From Flavobacteriales bacterium (GTDB taxonomy: Bacteria > Bacteroidota > Bacteroidia > Flavobacteriales_C > GCA-002722245), in contig PBEC01000010.1 of assembly GCA_002717515.1 (NCBI GenBank), forward strand, positions 48,682 to 112,681: a DNA stretch of 64,000 nucleotides, written 5' to 3'. Position numbers and translations under genes: made by a program. This document shows, piece after piece, positions 8,647 to 17,296 of the stretch (its first letter is position 1; each line of letters opens with the position of its first letter). The notes under the pieces were generated by a model. That model worked only from the letters and a program-made list of their open reading frames with translations. It was not told the origin of the DNA and searched no databases.

Positions 8647-9825
8647 TTATTTAATCATTTTGTTAAGTACTCTGAAAATGGGGTGACTTTTGTCGTAACA
8701 AGCTGTAAAACTTTCCTTTGCTTCGTTTATATATTTTACTTTGTATTCATCCTCATTAACTAATGAATAAGCTTGTGCTATGTGAAGCTGGATGTGTCCT
8801 CGAAACTCCATATCAAATTTTTCATTTTTCAATTTGGTCTGATAAAATGAGATAAGCTCAGTCAGGTGGTTTGTTTTGATGAAAAATTCAATGATGTCCG
8901 TATTAATTGTATGTGATTTCCAGTCCAATGAAAACATATTATTGGCTGTTAAAAGGGCTTCCTTGGTTTTATTCAACTTTAAAAATGAATTCAGTAAATA
9001 ATAATAAGTTTGATAAGTGCTTGGGATCAAACGATCACAATCCAAAAGTACCGAAACAGCTTCATTATGTCTTTCTAATTTACCTAAAATAGACCCTGCC
9101 ATTTGACAAGCATTATTTTTATATGTGATGTATTTATATTTTCCATAAGCACTTAAAGCATGTTTTAAGGCTAAATTATTACTGTCCAATTCGGTATAAA
9201 TATAGGCCATGTTATAGTGTGTAGGAGCATAATTTGAATCCAAAGACACCGATCTTTTAAAATAGTTGATTGCCTTATTTGTTTCTGAATTTAAATTGTG
9301 AAAATACCCTAAGGCGTAAAGGGATAGATAATCATTTTTTCCATTTTCGTCTGCTTTTTTATAAGCAGTATACATTCGCCTGAGAACTTCTTGCTTATTA
9401 ATAATCCAATCTTTTCCAAAAAGTATGAAAATATCATAGTAATAGTCTCCTTTCGATTTGTATAAGTTATAGTTTTTTGGATTTTCTCGTATCAATGAAT
9501 CGATAATTACGTCAATTTTGAATGGGAAAGTTGGAATCAATTTTGTTTCAGCCAGATTTCTTTTTTGAATAATATTTTCATCAGGTTTAAGGTTTGTGAA
9601 AGCAAATGCTTGATGAGAAATACTTTTTGTGAAGTATTTCAAACACATGTCGATTTTTTTGATATTGACCTGTTCTTTATTACTTTTTGATTCTTTAGAA
9701 GACAATAATTTCCAAGCGTCCAAAAATTGTTTTTTTTCAATTAATGAATCTACATCGGAAAAAGAATTATTTGCATTACAAATGAAACTGAAGCAAATTA
9801 AAAAGGAAAACAAAAATTTAATCAT
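8647..9825 (-). CDS. Secreted TPR-repeat protein
   Basis: A 392-residue protein with an N-terminal signal peptide (hydrophobic FLFSFLICFSFIC, cleavage near residue 18-20). Tetratricopeptide-type helical repeats run through the middle: for example DYLSLYALGYFHNLNSETNKA is followed by YAPTHYNMAYIYTELDSNNLA at about 34-residue spacing. It is likely a periplasmic or surface-exposed scaffold; there is no catalytic motif. It is convergent with the small conserved gene, leaving 2 nt between the stops. The 133 nt upstream to gdhA hold no clear promoter match. Function is unknown. Confidence 0.7.
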   Translation of the reverse strand: MIKFLFSFLICFSFICNANNSFSDVDSLIEKKQFLDAWKLLSSKESKSNKEQVNIKKIDMCLKYFTKSISHQAFAFTNLKPDENIIQKRNLAETKLIPTFPFKIDVIIDSLIRENPKNYNLYKSKGDYYYDIFILFGKDWIINKQEVLRRMYTAYKKADENGKNDYLSLYALGYFHNLNSETNKAINYFKRSVSLDSNYAPTHYNMAYIYTELDSNNLALKHALSAYGKYKYITYKNNACQMAGSILGKLERHNEAVSVLLDCDRLIPSTYQTYYYLLNSFLKLNKTKEALLTANNMFSLDWKSHTINTDIIEFFIKTNHLTELISFYQTKLKNEKFDMEFRGHIQLHIAQAYSLVNEDEYKVKYINEAKESFTACYDKSHPIFRVLNKMIK

Positions 9826-9958
9826 TCTCTAAACTTATGACTTGAAGTGAGTTGGGCTAAATATGAGTTTGATAATTAACATTTACTCTTTGACAAAAGT
9901 CATGCTAATTTAAAAAACATATTGAATTGCAGCGTATAATTGGTTAAATTGTGATGAA

Positions 9959-11308
9959 ATGGTGAATAAATTCGATGAGCAAATACAAGCCTTTATGAGA
10001 AAAACAGAGCTTCGAAACTCTAATGAACCGGAATTCATTCAAGCGGTTCATGAGGTAGCGGAGACGGTGATTCCATTTATGACTAAAAATAAGAGCTACA
10101 AGAAAGCAAATATTTTAGAAAGACTTGTTGAGCCAGAGCGCGTTGTCATGTTTAGAGTGCCTTGGTTTACCGATAAAGGTGAATACATGGTAAATAGAGG
10201 ATATCGAGTAGAGATGAATAGTGCCATTGGTCCTTATAAAGGAGGTCTTCGTTTTCACCCTTCGGTCAATTTGTCTATATTGAAATTTCTAGCTTTTGAA
10301 CAGGTTTTTAAAAACAGTTTAACTACTCTTCCTTTGGGAGGAGGTAAAGGAGGTTCTGATTTTAATCCAAAAGGACGATCGGATAGGGAAATTCTTTGCT
10401 TTTGTCAGTCTTTTATGACCGAATTAAGTCGACATATTGGTTCAAATACAGATGTTCCAGCGGGGGATATAGGGGTCGGTTCAAGAGAAATTGGATATTT
10501 ATTCGGACAGTACAAAAGAATCCAAAACGAATTTACAGGAGTGCTTACAGGAAAAGGACTTTCATACGGAGGCTCTTTGATACGTCCTGAAGCAACAGGA
10601 TATGGTGCAGTGTATTTTGCTCATCAAATGCTGTTAAAAAATAAAATGGATTTCCAAGGACTTTCTGTTGCTATCTCTGGTTCTGGAAATGTTGCTCAGT
10701 TTGTTTGTGAAAAGGTAATAGAGCTTGGAGGTGTTCCTGTTTCAATGAGCGATTCTTCAGGGTTTATTTATGATAAAAATGGAATCGACACGGAAAAATT
10801 GAAATTCATTAAAAAATTAAAAAATATAAAACGCGGAAGAATTAAAGAGTATGCTGCCCATTATGGTTGTGAATATTTCAAAGATAAAAAGCCATGGGGA
10901 ATTAAATCTGACGTTGCCTTTCCTTGTGCTACTCAAAATGAGCTTGATGAGGAATCTGCAAAAGAATTGGTTAAAAATGGAATTAAATGTGTAACCGAAG
11001 GGGCAAATATGCCTACTACACCTCAAGCGATAGAGGTTTTTCATAAAAATAATGTTTTGTTTTCTCCTGGTAAAGCCAGTAATGCTGGGGGAGTTGCAAC
11101 TTCCGGATTGGAAATGTCCCAAAACTCTTTAAGAATAAGTTGGACGAGAGAGGAAGTTGATTCTCGACTAAAAGATATTATGATAGGTATTCATAATACC
11201 TGTGTCGAATTTGGAAAAGATGGAAAACAAATAAACTACGTTAAAGGAGCAAATATCGGAGGATTTATAAAAGTGGCTGATGCAATGATTGCTCAGGGTC
11301 ATGTTTAA
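9959..11308 (+). CDS. gdhA: NADP-type glutamate dehydrogenase
   Basis: A 449-residue hexameric-type glutamate dehydrogenase. The substrate loop GPYKGGLRFHP lies at 91-101, with K94 and K130 (in PLGGGKGGSDF) as the conserved active-site lysines. D at about 168 (TDVPAGDIGVG) is also conserved. The Rossmann segment AISGSGNVAQF at about 240-250 and the 450-residue length fit the NADP-dependent biosynthetic type. It makes glutamate from 2-oxoglutarate and ammonium. Start chosen at ATG 9959 (MVNKF). Cofactor preference is inferred from family resemblance only. Confidence 0.94.
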   Translation: MVNKFDEQIQAFMRKTELRNSNEPEFIQAVHEVAETVIPFMTKNKSYKKANILERLVEPERVVMFRVPWFTDKGEYMVNRGYRVEMNSAIGPYKGGLRFHPSVNLSILKFLAFEQVFKNSLTTLPLGGGKGGSDFNPKGRSDREILCFCQSFMTELSRHIGSNTDVPAGDIGVGSREIGYLFGQYKRIQNEFTGVLTGKGLSYGGSLIRPEATGYGAVYFAHQMLLKNKMDFQGLSVAISGSGNVAQFVCEKVIELGGVPVSMSDSSGFIYDKNGIDTEKLKFIKKLKNIKRGRIKEYAAHYGCEYFKDKKPWGIKSDVAFPCATQNELDEESAKELVKNGIKCVTEGANMPTTPQAIEVFHKNNVLFSPGKASNAGGVATSGLEMSQNSLRISWTREEVDSRLKDIMIGIHNTCVEFGKDGKQINYVKGANIGGFIKVADAMIAQGHV

Positions 11309-11319
11309 TAACTTTTTCT

Positions 11320-11327
11320 TAAATTTG
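11320..11327 (+). promoter_or_regulatory. -7 promoter element of the bactofilin gene
   Basis: TAAATTTG matches TAnnTTTG exactly, 11 nt after the gdhA stop and 21 nt before ATG 11349. Its position favours the short start of the bactofilin gene over in-frame starts at 11289 and 11328. Confidence 0.6.
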
Positions 11328-11348
11328 ATGACAGAAAGAGAATTAGTT

Positions 11349-11774
11349 ATGTTTAAAAATAGTAAATCAGAGGATATGAGTGTACCAGAAAACTTCGACA
11401 CAAATACCATCGATAGAATTGCAGAAGGAACAGTAATAGAGGGTTCTATAAAATCTACAAAAAGCATTCGTATTGACGGAAAAGTTAAAGGTTCCGTGTT
11501 TTGTGCCGGACGAGTTGTTGTAGGTAAAACAGGTCTTATTGAAGGTGAGGTAGAATGTGATTCAGCAGATGTTGAAGGAACGCTGAATTCTACTGTAAAG
11601 GTAAAGGGGTTGTTAGAATTAAAGGCTACAGCTATAATTAATGGTGATTCTCAGGTTGGTAAGTTGGCCGTTATTCCAGGTGCTGAAATTAATGGAAAAC
11701 TTGATATGGGAGGAACTGTAAAGTCTTTGTCAAAATCTGACAGTACTGAAAATCCAGTTGAAAAAACAGCTTAA
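11349..11774 (+). CDS. Bactofilin family cytoskeletal protein
   Basis: A 141-residue protein from ATG 11349. The core at about 27-120 (TVIEGSIKSTKSIRIDGKVKG, then short valine- and glycine-spaced repeats) is the right-handed beta-helix of bactofilins (DUF583). These polymerise without nucleotide into filaments involved in cell shape and localisation of wall enzymes. Short polar tails flank it (NSKSEDMSVPEN and KSDSTENPVEKTA), as usual. Upstream in-frame starts would overlap gdhA. No M23 peptidase gene, a frequent partner, is next to it. Confidence 0.88.
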   Translation: MFKNSKSEDMSVPENFDTNTIDRIAEGTVIEGSIKSTKSIRIDGKVKGSVFCAGRVVVGKTGLIEGEVECDSADVEGTLNSTVKVKGLLELKATAIINGDSQVGKLAVIPGAEINGKLDMGGTVKSLSKSDSTENPVEKTA

Positions 11775-11827
11775 ATTAAATTGTTTATTCCTTTAAATTA
11801 GTTGCTGAACAATTACGATTAGCATAA

Positions 11828-12586
11828 TTATTCGTGTATTATCATTACCGGTAAAGTTGGAGACTTAGCGAATTCTTCGGAGTGCTTTTTTCTGAAGATT
11901 TTATCGAATAAACCGTGTTTTCTTCGAATTAGAACCAAAAGATTATTATCGTCTTTATGTTTTAAATAGAATCTAATTCCTTTAGATACAGAAGACCTTC
12001 TTATTTTCTTGAAAGAGTGTTTGACGTCTCTGCCCAAGTAGTCGTCTTCCCATTTTTTTTCAATTTTATCGTTTGAATTTGTTTTCCTCTTTGATGTTTT
12101 TACGTGTGCTATTCTGATGCTGCTTTCTGTATTTAAGGCAATTTTTTTTAGTAAATCAAGTCCATTAGGATTAATCATGGGTTTATAATCACTTGCCCAT
12201 AGAATTTTATTAATGGGTTCGTAAAGGGTGTCCTCAGGAATAATAAGTAATGGAATTCTGGTTTGAAGCATTAAATTACTTGCATTACTTCCTTTGAAAA
12301 GTTTTTTGATGCCCTGGGCTCCCTTAGTTCCCATTATAATTAAATCTATCTTATTCTCTCTTTGATAATTTTCAAAAGACGAAAACAAGTTTCCTTTTAT
12401 GAGTTTTAATTTATATTCATAAGGAAAATGATTTTTGAATTTTAGAACTCTTCTTCTTGGTTTTTCAGATTTAAAGGCGTGCATGCATGTTATTTTAAAA
12501 TTAAACTCCTTTTGGAATTCAATTGCATAACTCATTGCACTATAGGATGTGTTTGAGAAATCTATTGGAATAAAAACATTTAGCAC
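11828..12586 (-). CDS. Universal stress protein, two UspA domains
   Basis: A 252-residue protein with a GTG start (MLNVFIPIDFS). Domain 1 carries the ATP-binding pattern G-x-x-G-x9-G-S (MGTKGAQGIKKLFKGSNAS) followed by IPLLIIPE. Domain 2, from about residue 125, starts with INKILWASDYKP and ends TLPVMIIHE but lacks the glycine motif. Tandem USPs of this size are common in Bacteroidota. Next to it lie a hemerythrin/RIC-like gene and a class II ribonucleotide reductase, which suggests a role in low oxygen or nitrosative stress (inference). No exact -7 element is seen upstream. Confidence 0.85.
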   Translation of the reverse strand: MLNVFIPIDFSNTSYSAMSYAIEFQKEFNFKITCMHAFKSEKPRRRVLKFKNHFPYEYKLKLIKGNLFSSFENYQRENKIDLIIMGTKGAQGIKKLFKGSNASNLMLQTRIPLLIIPEDTLYEPINKILWASDYKPMINPNGLDLLKKIALNTESSIRIAHVKTSKRKTNSNDKIEKKWEDDYLGRDVKHSFKKIRRSSVSKGIRFYLKHKDDNNLLVLIRRKHGLFDKIFRKKHSEEFAKSPTLPVMIIHE

Positions 12587-12673
12587 CGCTCTTCCCTCAT
12601 GTCAATCTTAAGATGTTCAAGATACAATGATTTTGAAAAAAACCCAAAATGAAATAAGCGTATTTATTAACTT

Positions 12674-13222
12674 TTAGGCAACCATTCTATATTTTTCGAG
12701 AAATTCCTTCCAATTCCAAATGTAATTTTTGGTTGCATCCTCTATAGATTTTATTATGATTGGATTGGGCGTGTTTATTTTTTGAAAATGATCTACTTGA
12801 CAGCTGTTTATTCCATATTTATTGAAAATTGCAGTTGCCATTGATTTTGGAAGATCATTAATTACGGCTTCAAGACTAATGATGTAATCCTCGTAGTTAT
12901 TAATTTGTTCCAGTGTTAAATCGTGTTCTCTACCTTCCAAACTTTCAATAAATTCATCAATTACTAATATTCGCATTCGATTCAGCTGATTCGATTCAAA
13001 GTGATGCTGTAAATTATAAAGGTTGGTACTGAACACAATGTATAAAAACCATTCCATTTGATTGGATTTTATTTTTGGACTTTCCATCAATTCTGGTACT
13101 TCATTTAGGAATTCCGATAAGGTTGGAAAGGTTTTTTCGGCTAAATCGTTAAGAGTACCCACAAAAACTTTAGCAACATGCTGTTCTTTCAATTTCTTTT
13201 TTCCTAATAATGAAAATCCCAT
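12674..13222 (-). CDS. Hypothetical alpha-helical protein
   Basis: A 182-residue protein that I do not recognise. It is predicted largely helical, with no signal peptide or membrane segment and only one cysteine. It has an SNQMEWFLYIVFSTNLYNLQ segment and two acidic helices. It lies between the universal stress and RIC-like genes on the same strand. Its promoter region holds an exact TAnnTTTG 23 nt upstream and a 19-bp near-palindrome over the expected -33 region, so it looks individually regulated. A cytosolic stress-linked role is a guess from context. Confidence 0.6.
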   Translation of the reverse strand: MGFSLLGKKKLKEQHVAKVFVGTLNDLAEKTFPTLSEFLNEVPELMESPKIKSNQMEWFLYIVFSTNLYNLQHHFESNQLNRMRILVIDEFIESLEGREHDLTLEQINNYEDYIISLEAVINDLPKSMATAIFNKYGINSCQVDHFQKINTPNPIIIKSIEDATKNYIWNWKEFLEKYRMVA

Positions 13223-13245
13223 TACAGTTTAGTTTTCTTCAAAAT

Positions 13246-13253
13246 CAAATATA
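13246..13253 (-). promoter_or_regulatory. -7 promoter element of the hypothetical gene at 12674-13222
   Basis: The minus strand reads TATATTTG, an exact consensus match, 23 nt before the start codon at 13222. Confidence 0.6.
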
Positions 13254-13270
13254 CTGGACAAGAGTATTAC

Positions 13271-13289
13271 AGGTATTGACTTAATACCT
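13271..13289 (-). promoter_or_regulatory. Near-palindromic operator candidate over the -33 region
   Basis: AGGTATT-GACTT-AATACCT is a 7-bp inverted repeat with a 5-nt centre. It begins 17 nt upstream of the -7 element at 13246-13253, where a -33 element would be. No T-run follows on either strand, so a terminator is unlikely. Confidence 0.45.
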
Positions 13290-13320
13290 TATTTATTAAC
13301 GTTTAAAAGTGAATTTCATG

Positions 13321-13866
13321 TTAATTTATCTCAAGCTCTTTTTCAAGAATACTAGCTTTTGTAAAAAGAAGTTTGTTTTCTAATTCATGATGTGTTTCTA
13401 AATCAGCATCAAATTCTTTGAGTTTAAAATACAAAAAATGAATAGAGGGCTCTGCATCCTGAGGTGCTGTAAAATTGTTTGTGAGTTCTTTTATTCTGTC
13501 CATTATATCATGACTATCGTCATGGTCTTCCTCCATCATTTCTATTGGTCGTGAGAGCGTTCCGAATGTTGCCGGCTCAATTTTTGATCCAGCGGATTTG
13601 CTTTCGGCGAGTTTTTTAAAGTAAGGGAAGAGAACTTCTTCTTCCTTGACCAAATGGATGGCTAAATCATCAGTAAACTGTGTAAATAAAACTTTTATTT
13701 CTCTGATTACGTCACTTTGTGTAGTAAAATCCAGTTTATCAATAAGTTTTAGAATCAGGGGATAATTTGCCTTTAAATAGGCGTGATGAGTATTTGTAAT
13801 ATGGTCTACCAAATCATCAAGATTCCAGGAATCCAACATATCGAAATACTCTTCTGACTGTAACAT
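13321..13866 (-). CDS. Hemerythrin-domain protein, RIC/YtfE-like di-iron repair family
   Basis: From the ATG at 13866 (MLQSEEYFDM) the protein has 181 residues; the longer frame starting at 13968 overlaps the nrdJ start and is rejected. Metal-ligand patterns of the YtfE/ScdA hemerythrin fold are visible: H-T/N-x-HH-x-YL near residue 20, HLVKEEEVLFPYF, MMEEDHDDSHDIM and ETHHELENKLLF. These supply the His and Glu ligands of a di-iron site. RIC proteins help restore iron-sulfur clusters after nitric oxide or oxidative damage. The N-terminal Cys-containing ScdA_N domain of full RIC proteins is missing. Divergent from class II RNR. Confidence 0.78.
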   Translation of the reverse strand: MLQSEEYFDMLDSWNLDDLVDHITNTHHAYLKANYPLILKLIDKLDFTTQSDVIREIKVLFTQFTDDLAIHLVKEEEVLFPYFKKLAESKSAGSKIEPATFGTLSRPIEMMEEDHDDSHDIMDRIKELTNNFTAPQDAEPSIHFLYFKLKEFDADLETHHELENKLLFTKASILEKELEIN

Positions 13867-13933
13867 ATGCCCCGAAAATAATAAAAAATCATAACAAATT
13901 CTTATTATTCGAACCTTTAGGTAATAAATATCG

Positions 13934-13948
13934 GTTATATAGTATAAC
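13934..13948 (+). promoter_or_regulatory. Inverted repeat upstream of nrdJ, possible operator
   Basis: GTTATA-TAG-TATAAC, a perfect 6-bp inverted repeat with a 3-nt centre, ends 8 nt before the nrdJ ATG within the 90-nt divergent region shared with the RIC-like gene. It does not look like a standard NrdR box or an FNR box. AT-rich, so chance is a real alternative. Confidence 0.3.
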
Positions 13949-13956
13949 AAACAATT

Positions 13957-16443
13957 ATGATGAAGCATAAGGATTTATCCAGTTGGGAGCTTTTGATGAC
14001 TTACTTTCAAAACGATGAATTAGCAGCAAATGTATGGTTGGAGAAGTACGCTTTAAGGTCTCCGAGTGGGAAGCTTTTAGAGACAACACCAAATGACATG
14101 CATATCCGAATGTCAAAGGAGTTTTTTCGTATTGAAAAAAAATATTTTAAAAAAAATACAGAGTTAAAAAAATTATCGGATTATGGACAGGACAGAAAAC
14201 CATTGACCCAAAATAAGATTTTAGATTTTTTCAAAGATTTTAAATATCTTATTCCACAGGGGAGTATAATGGCCAATTTAGGAGTTGAAAATCGATATTC
14301 TTCTCTGTCCAACTGCGTAGTTCTTCCTGATGTAGTTGATTCTTATGGTGGAATTTTATTTTCCGATCAACAGCTTGTCCAATTATTTAAACGAAGGTGT
14401 GGAGTAGGGATTGATATATCCCGTTTGAGGCCTAATAATGAAAAGGTTAACAATTCAGCAATTACAACATCTGGAGCGGTCTCATTCATGGAGCGGTTTT
14501 CAAATACTACGAGAGAAGTCGCTCAACATGGGAGGAGAGGGGCACTTATGATTACGATGGATGTAAGACATCCCGATATCATGGAATTTATAAATGCAAA
14601 AAACAATTTGAACAAAATTACAGCTGCAAACATTAGCGTAAAAGTTACAAACGATTTCATGCGTGCCGTAAGAAAAAATGAAAGCTTTACCTTACAATGG
14701 CCAATTGAGTCTCAAATTCCATCGGTAGAAAAAAAAATCCAAGCAAAAGATTTGTGGAATCAATTGATAAACTCATCTCATAATTCTGCTGAGCCTGGAA
14801 TTTTATTTTGGGATCAACAACATTATTACAGTACTTCATCAATATATCCTGACTTTAAGAATACATCTACTAACCCTTGTTCTGAAATCGCTATGCAAGG
14901 TGGAGATAGTTGTCGACTAATGGCCATTAACTTATACTCCTTTGTAGATTATCCATTTACAAAAAAAGCTTCCTTTAACTATGAAAAGTTATATGAAGTA
15001 GCATATGAAGGTCTGAGGCTTATGGACAATCTTGTTGATTTAGAACTGGAGCATATATCCAAAATACTTGATAAAATTAAATTCGATTCGGAGCCGGATT
15101 ACATCAAACAAATTGAGAGAAGAACTTGGGAGTTATTGCGTGAAAATGCATTAAAAGGACGAAGGGTAGGATTAGGATTCACGGGTTTAGCAGATGCATT
15201 GGCGGCATTGAATTTAAAATACGATTCTGAAACAGGACGTTTGAAAATTGATTCCATTATGCGAGTAAAATTTCAAGGAGAAATTGATTCAACAATTGAT
15301 ATGGCTATTCAAAGAGGAGCCTTTTCAATATATGATAGTGAGATTGAAAAACAATCCGATTTTGTAAGTAAAATGATGTATCTGGAATTTCCTGAGGCTT
15401 GGGAAAGAATGCAAAAATACGGCAGAAGAAATATTTCATTTAATACCGTTGCTCCAACAGGCACTTTAAGTTTACTTTCCAAAACATCATCTGGAATAGA
15501 GCCTGTATTTAGTCTCTTCTATAAAAGAAGAAGGAAAGTTAGTAAACAGACAAGTAAATCTGAACAAGATAAAATTGGAGATTTTTGGGAAGAAAATGAT
15601 ATTGTTCACCCAAAATTTCAGGAATGGAAAAATGAGAATCCTAAAATGAAAATTCAAAATTCTCCATATTTCGGAAACACAGCAAAAGATATAAATTGGG
15701 AGAAAAGAATATTGGTACAAAAAATAGTTCAAAAATACACAACGCATTCTATCAGCAGTACTATTAACCTTCAATCGGATGTTTCGGTTAGTCAGGTTAA
15801 TAAAATTTATTTCAAAGCATGGGAGGAAGGATTAAAAGGTATTACGGTGTATAGGGATGGTTCCCGGGATGGTGTTTTAAAATCTACTGATAAGAAGGAA
15901 AAATTTGTAAGGAGGCCAAAGACAATTGCATGTAAAGTGATTCGGTTTAAAAATGAGAAAGAAAACTGGATTGCAGTTATTGGGCTGTTGTATGAGAAGC
16001 CTTATGAAATATTTACAGGAAAAATTAATCATGATTTTAATGTTCCTGATTACGTGAGTAATGGGTGGGTTATAAAGGTTCGTGAGGCAAAAGAAAAAAG
16101 ATATGATTTTCAGTATGAAGATGTTTCTGGAAACAGTATTACCATAGAAGGTTTGTCAAGAGCATTTAATAGTGAATATTGGAATTATGCCAAGCTTATA
16201 TCAGGAATGTTAAAGTTAAATATTCCTATTGAACAAGTTGTTCAACTAGTAGAAGAATTAAACTTATATGATTCTACAATCAACACATGGAAAAATGGTG
16301 TTTCCAGAGCATTAAGAAATTTCATAAAACCAGGGATTCAGAGAGAAGGAAGTATATGTCCTTCTTGTTTTAGTGACAATGCTTTGGTTTATCAGGACGG
16401 TTGTTCACAATGTATAGACTGTGGTTTTACAGAGTGCAGTTAA
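13957..16443 (+). CDS. nrdJ: Adenosylcobalamin-dependent (class II) ribonucleotide reductase
   Basis: An 828-residue protein. C120 (SNCVVLP) and C319 form the expected redox pair. N306-P-C308-S-E310 holds the thiyl-radical Cys with its Asn and Glu partners. APTGTLSLL and SSGIEPVF mark the phosphate-binding and barrel regions. The C-terminal tail has the CPSC...CSQCIDC zinc-ribbon-like cysteines typical of NrdJ. It reduces ribonucleotides using a B12 radical and works with or without oxygen. No cobalamin riboswitch fits in the 90-nt upstream gap. The starts ATG-ATG at 13957 and 13960 are both possible. Neighbours suggest use in low-oxygen conditions. Confidence 0.93.
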   Translation: MMKHKDLSSWELLMTYFQNDELAANVWLEKYALRSPSGKLLETTPNDMHIRMSKEFFRIEKKYFKKNTELKKLSDYGQDRKPLTQNKILDFFKDFKYLIPQGSIMANLGVENRYSSLSNCVVLPDVVDSYGGILFSDQQLVQLFKRRCGVGIDISRLRPNNEKVNNSAITTSGAVSFMERFSNTTREVAQHGRRGALMITMDVRHPDIMEFINAKNNLNKITAANISVKVTNDFMRAVRKNESFTLQWPIESQIPSVEKKIQAKDLWNQLINSSHNSAEPGILFWDQQHYYSTSSIYPDFKNTSTNPCSEIAMQGGDSCRLMAINLYSFVDYPFTKKASFNYEKLYEVAYEGLRLMDNLVDLELEHISKILDKIKFDSEPDYIKQIERRTWELLRENALKGRRVGLGFTGLADALAALNLKYDSETGRLKIDSIMRVKFQGEIDSTIDMAIQRGAFSIYDSEIEKQSDFVSKMMYLEFPEAWERMQKYGRRNISFNTVAPTGTLSLLSKTSSGIEPVFSLFYKRRRKVSKQTSKSEQDKIGDFWEENDIVHPKFQEWKNENPKMKIQNSPYFGNTAKDINWEKRILVQKIVQKYTTHSISSTINLQSDVSVSQVNKIYFKAWEEGLKGITVYRDGSRDGVLKSTDKKEKFVRRPKTIACKVIRFKNEKENWIAVIGLLYEKPYEIFTGKINHDFNVPDYVSNGWVIKVREAKEKRYDFQYEDVSGNSITIEGLSRAFNSEYWNYAKLISGMLKLNIPIEQVVQLVEELNLYDSTINTWKNGVSRALRNFIKPGIQREGSICPSCFSDNALVYQDGCSQCIDCGFTECS

Positions 16444-16525
16444 TTAATTATTTGAGAGGTATTTAACTTAAAATCGGTTAATTATGATGATATTTTATAG
16501 TTAAATTAGTGATGACGATATACTT

Positions 16526-17266
16526 ATGAGATTAGATAATTATTTAGTTGAGGTAAAAGGAATTCGAAGCCGAAGTTGGGCAAAGAAGTTGATTCAGGAC
16601 CAAAAGGTTTTGGTGAATAACATTCCTGCTAAAAAAGCTGGAGTTCTTATCGAAGAAAAAGATGTTGTTGAAGTAATAGAGGATTTTAAGTTTGTCAGTC
16701 GAGGAGGGTATAAGCTGGAAAAAGCATTAGAGTTGTTTAATATTCAGGTAAAAGAACGAGTCTGTTTGGATGTTGGATCAAGCACAGGCGGATTTACAGA
16801 TTGTTTGCTCCAAAATGGAGCAAGGTTAGTTTATGGAATTGATGTGGGTAGTAATCAGATGGATGAAAAGATTAAAAACGATTCCAGGGTAGTATGTATT
16901 GAAAAAATCAATGCTCGAAGGCTGGATGATTTAATTCGAACAAAACTATTGGCCCCTTTTCAACCTGAGCCAAATTTAATTGTAGCAGATTTATCCTTCA
17001 TTTCATTGACGTTGGTTTTAAAGGCAGTGGTTAATTCTGTTGCAAAAAATGCAGAATTTATAGTGCTAATAAAACCTCAATTTGAGTTGGGTCAAGATGC
17101 TCTGAATAAAAAAGGTGTGGTAGCTGATAACAGAATACGAATAGAGGCATTAAATAAGATTCAATCATTTTGTTTAGAAAATGGTTGGAAAGTTAAAGGG
17201 TCTGCTCAATCTCCAATTAAGGGAGGTGACGGTAATGTTGAATATATTATGCATTTTCAGTCGTAA
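16526..17266 (+). CDS. tlyA: TlyA family rRNA 2'-O-methyltransferase / hemolysin-like protein
   Basis: A 246-residue protein. An S4 RNA-binding domain covers residues 1-60 (MRLDNYLVEV start). The FtsJ-like methyltransferase follows, with SAM motif I DVGSSTGGFTD at 82-92, K63 in GGYKLEKAL, ADLSFISL near 155 and LIKPQFELG near 180. TlyA methylates the 2'-OH of cytidines in 23S rRNA, and in some species also 16S rRNA; older labels call it hemolysin A. It sits 83 nt after nrdJ with no visible terminator between. Confidence 0.92.
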   Translation: MRLDNYLVEVKGIRSRSWAKKLIQDQKVLVNNIPAKKAGVLIEEKDVVEVIEDFKFVSRGGYKLEKALELFNIQVKERVCLDVGSSTGGFTDCLLQNGARLVYGIDVGSNQMDEKIKNDSRVVCIEKINARRLDDLIRTKLLAPFQPEPNLIVADLSFISLTLVLKAVVNSVAKNAEFIVLIKPQFELGQDALNKKGVVADNRIRIEALNKIQSFCLENGWKVKGSAQSPIKGGDGNVEYIMHFQS

Positions 17267-17272
17267 TCTAAT

Positions 17273-17280
17273 TATATTTG
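17273..17280 (+). promoter_or_regulatory. -7 promoter element of the Cys-rich protein/methyltransferase pair
   Basis: TATATTTG, an exact match, 16 nt before ATG 17297 and just after the tlyA stop. Confidence 0.6.
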
Positions 17281-17296
17281 TCTGATAATTTTTTGA

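Noticed and set aside
11289..11348. Upstream starts of the bactofilin gene
   Set aside because: They overlap the gdhA end or the -7 element at 11320-11327; ATG 11349 lies downstream of the promoter.
13867..13956. Cobalamin riboswitch for the B12-dependent reductase
   Set aside because: The intergenic gap is 90 nt and divergent; no B12-box-like sequence is visible and a full riboswitch does not fit.
13867..13968. Longer start of the hemerythrin-like protein
   Set aside because: The extra 34 residues are hydrophobic and aromatic without family match and would overlap the nrdJ start; ATG 13866 fits the family.
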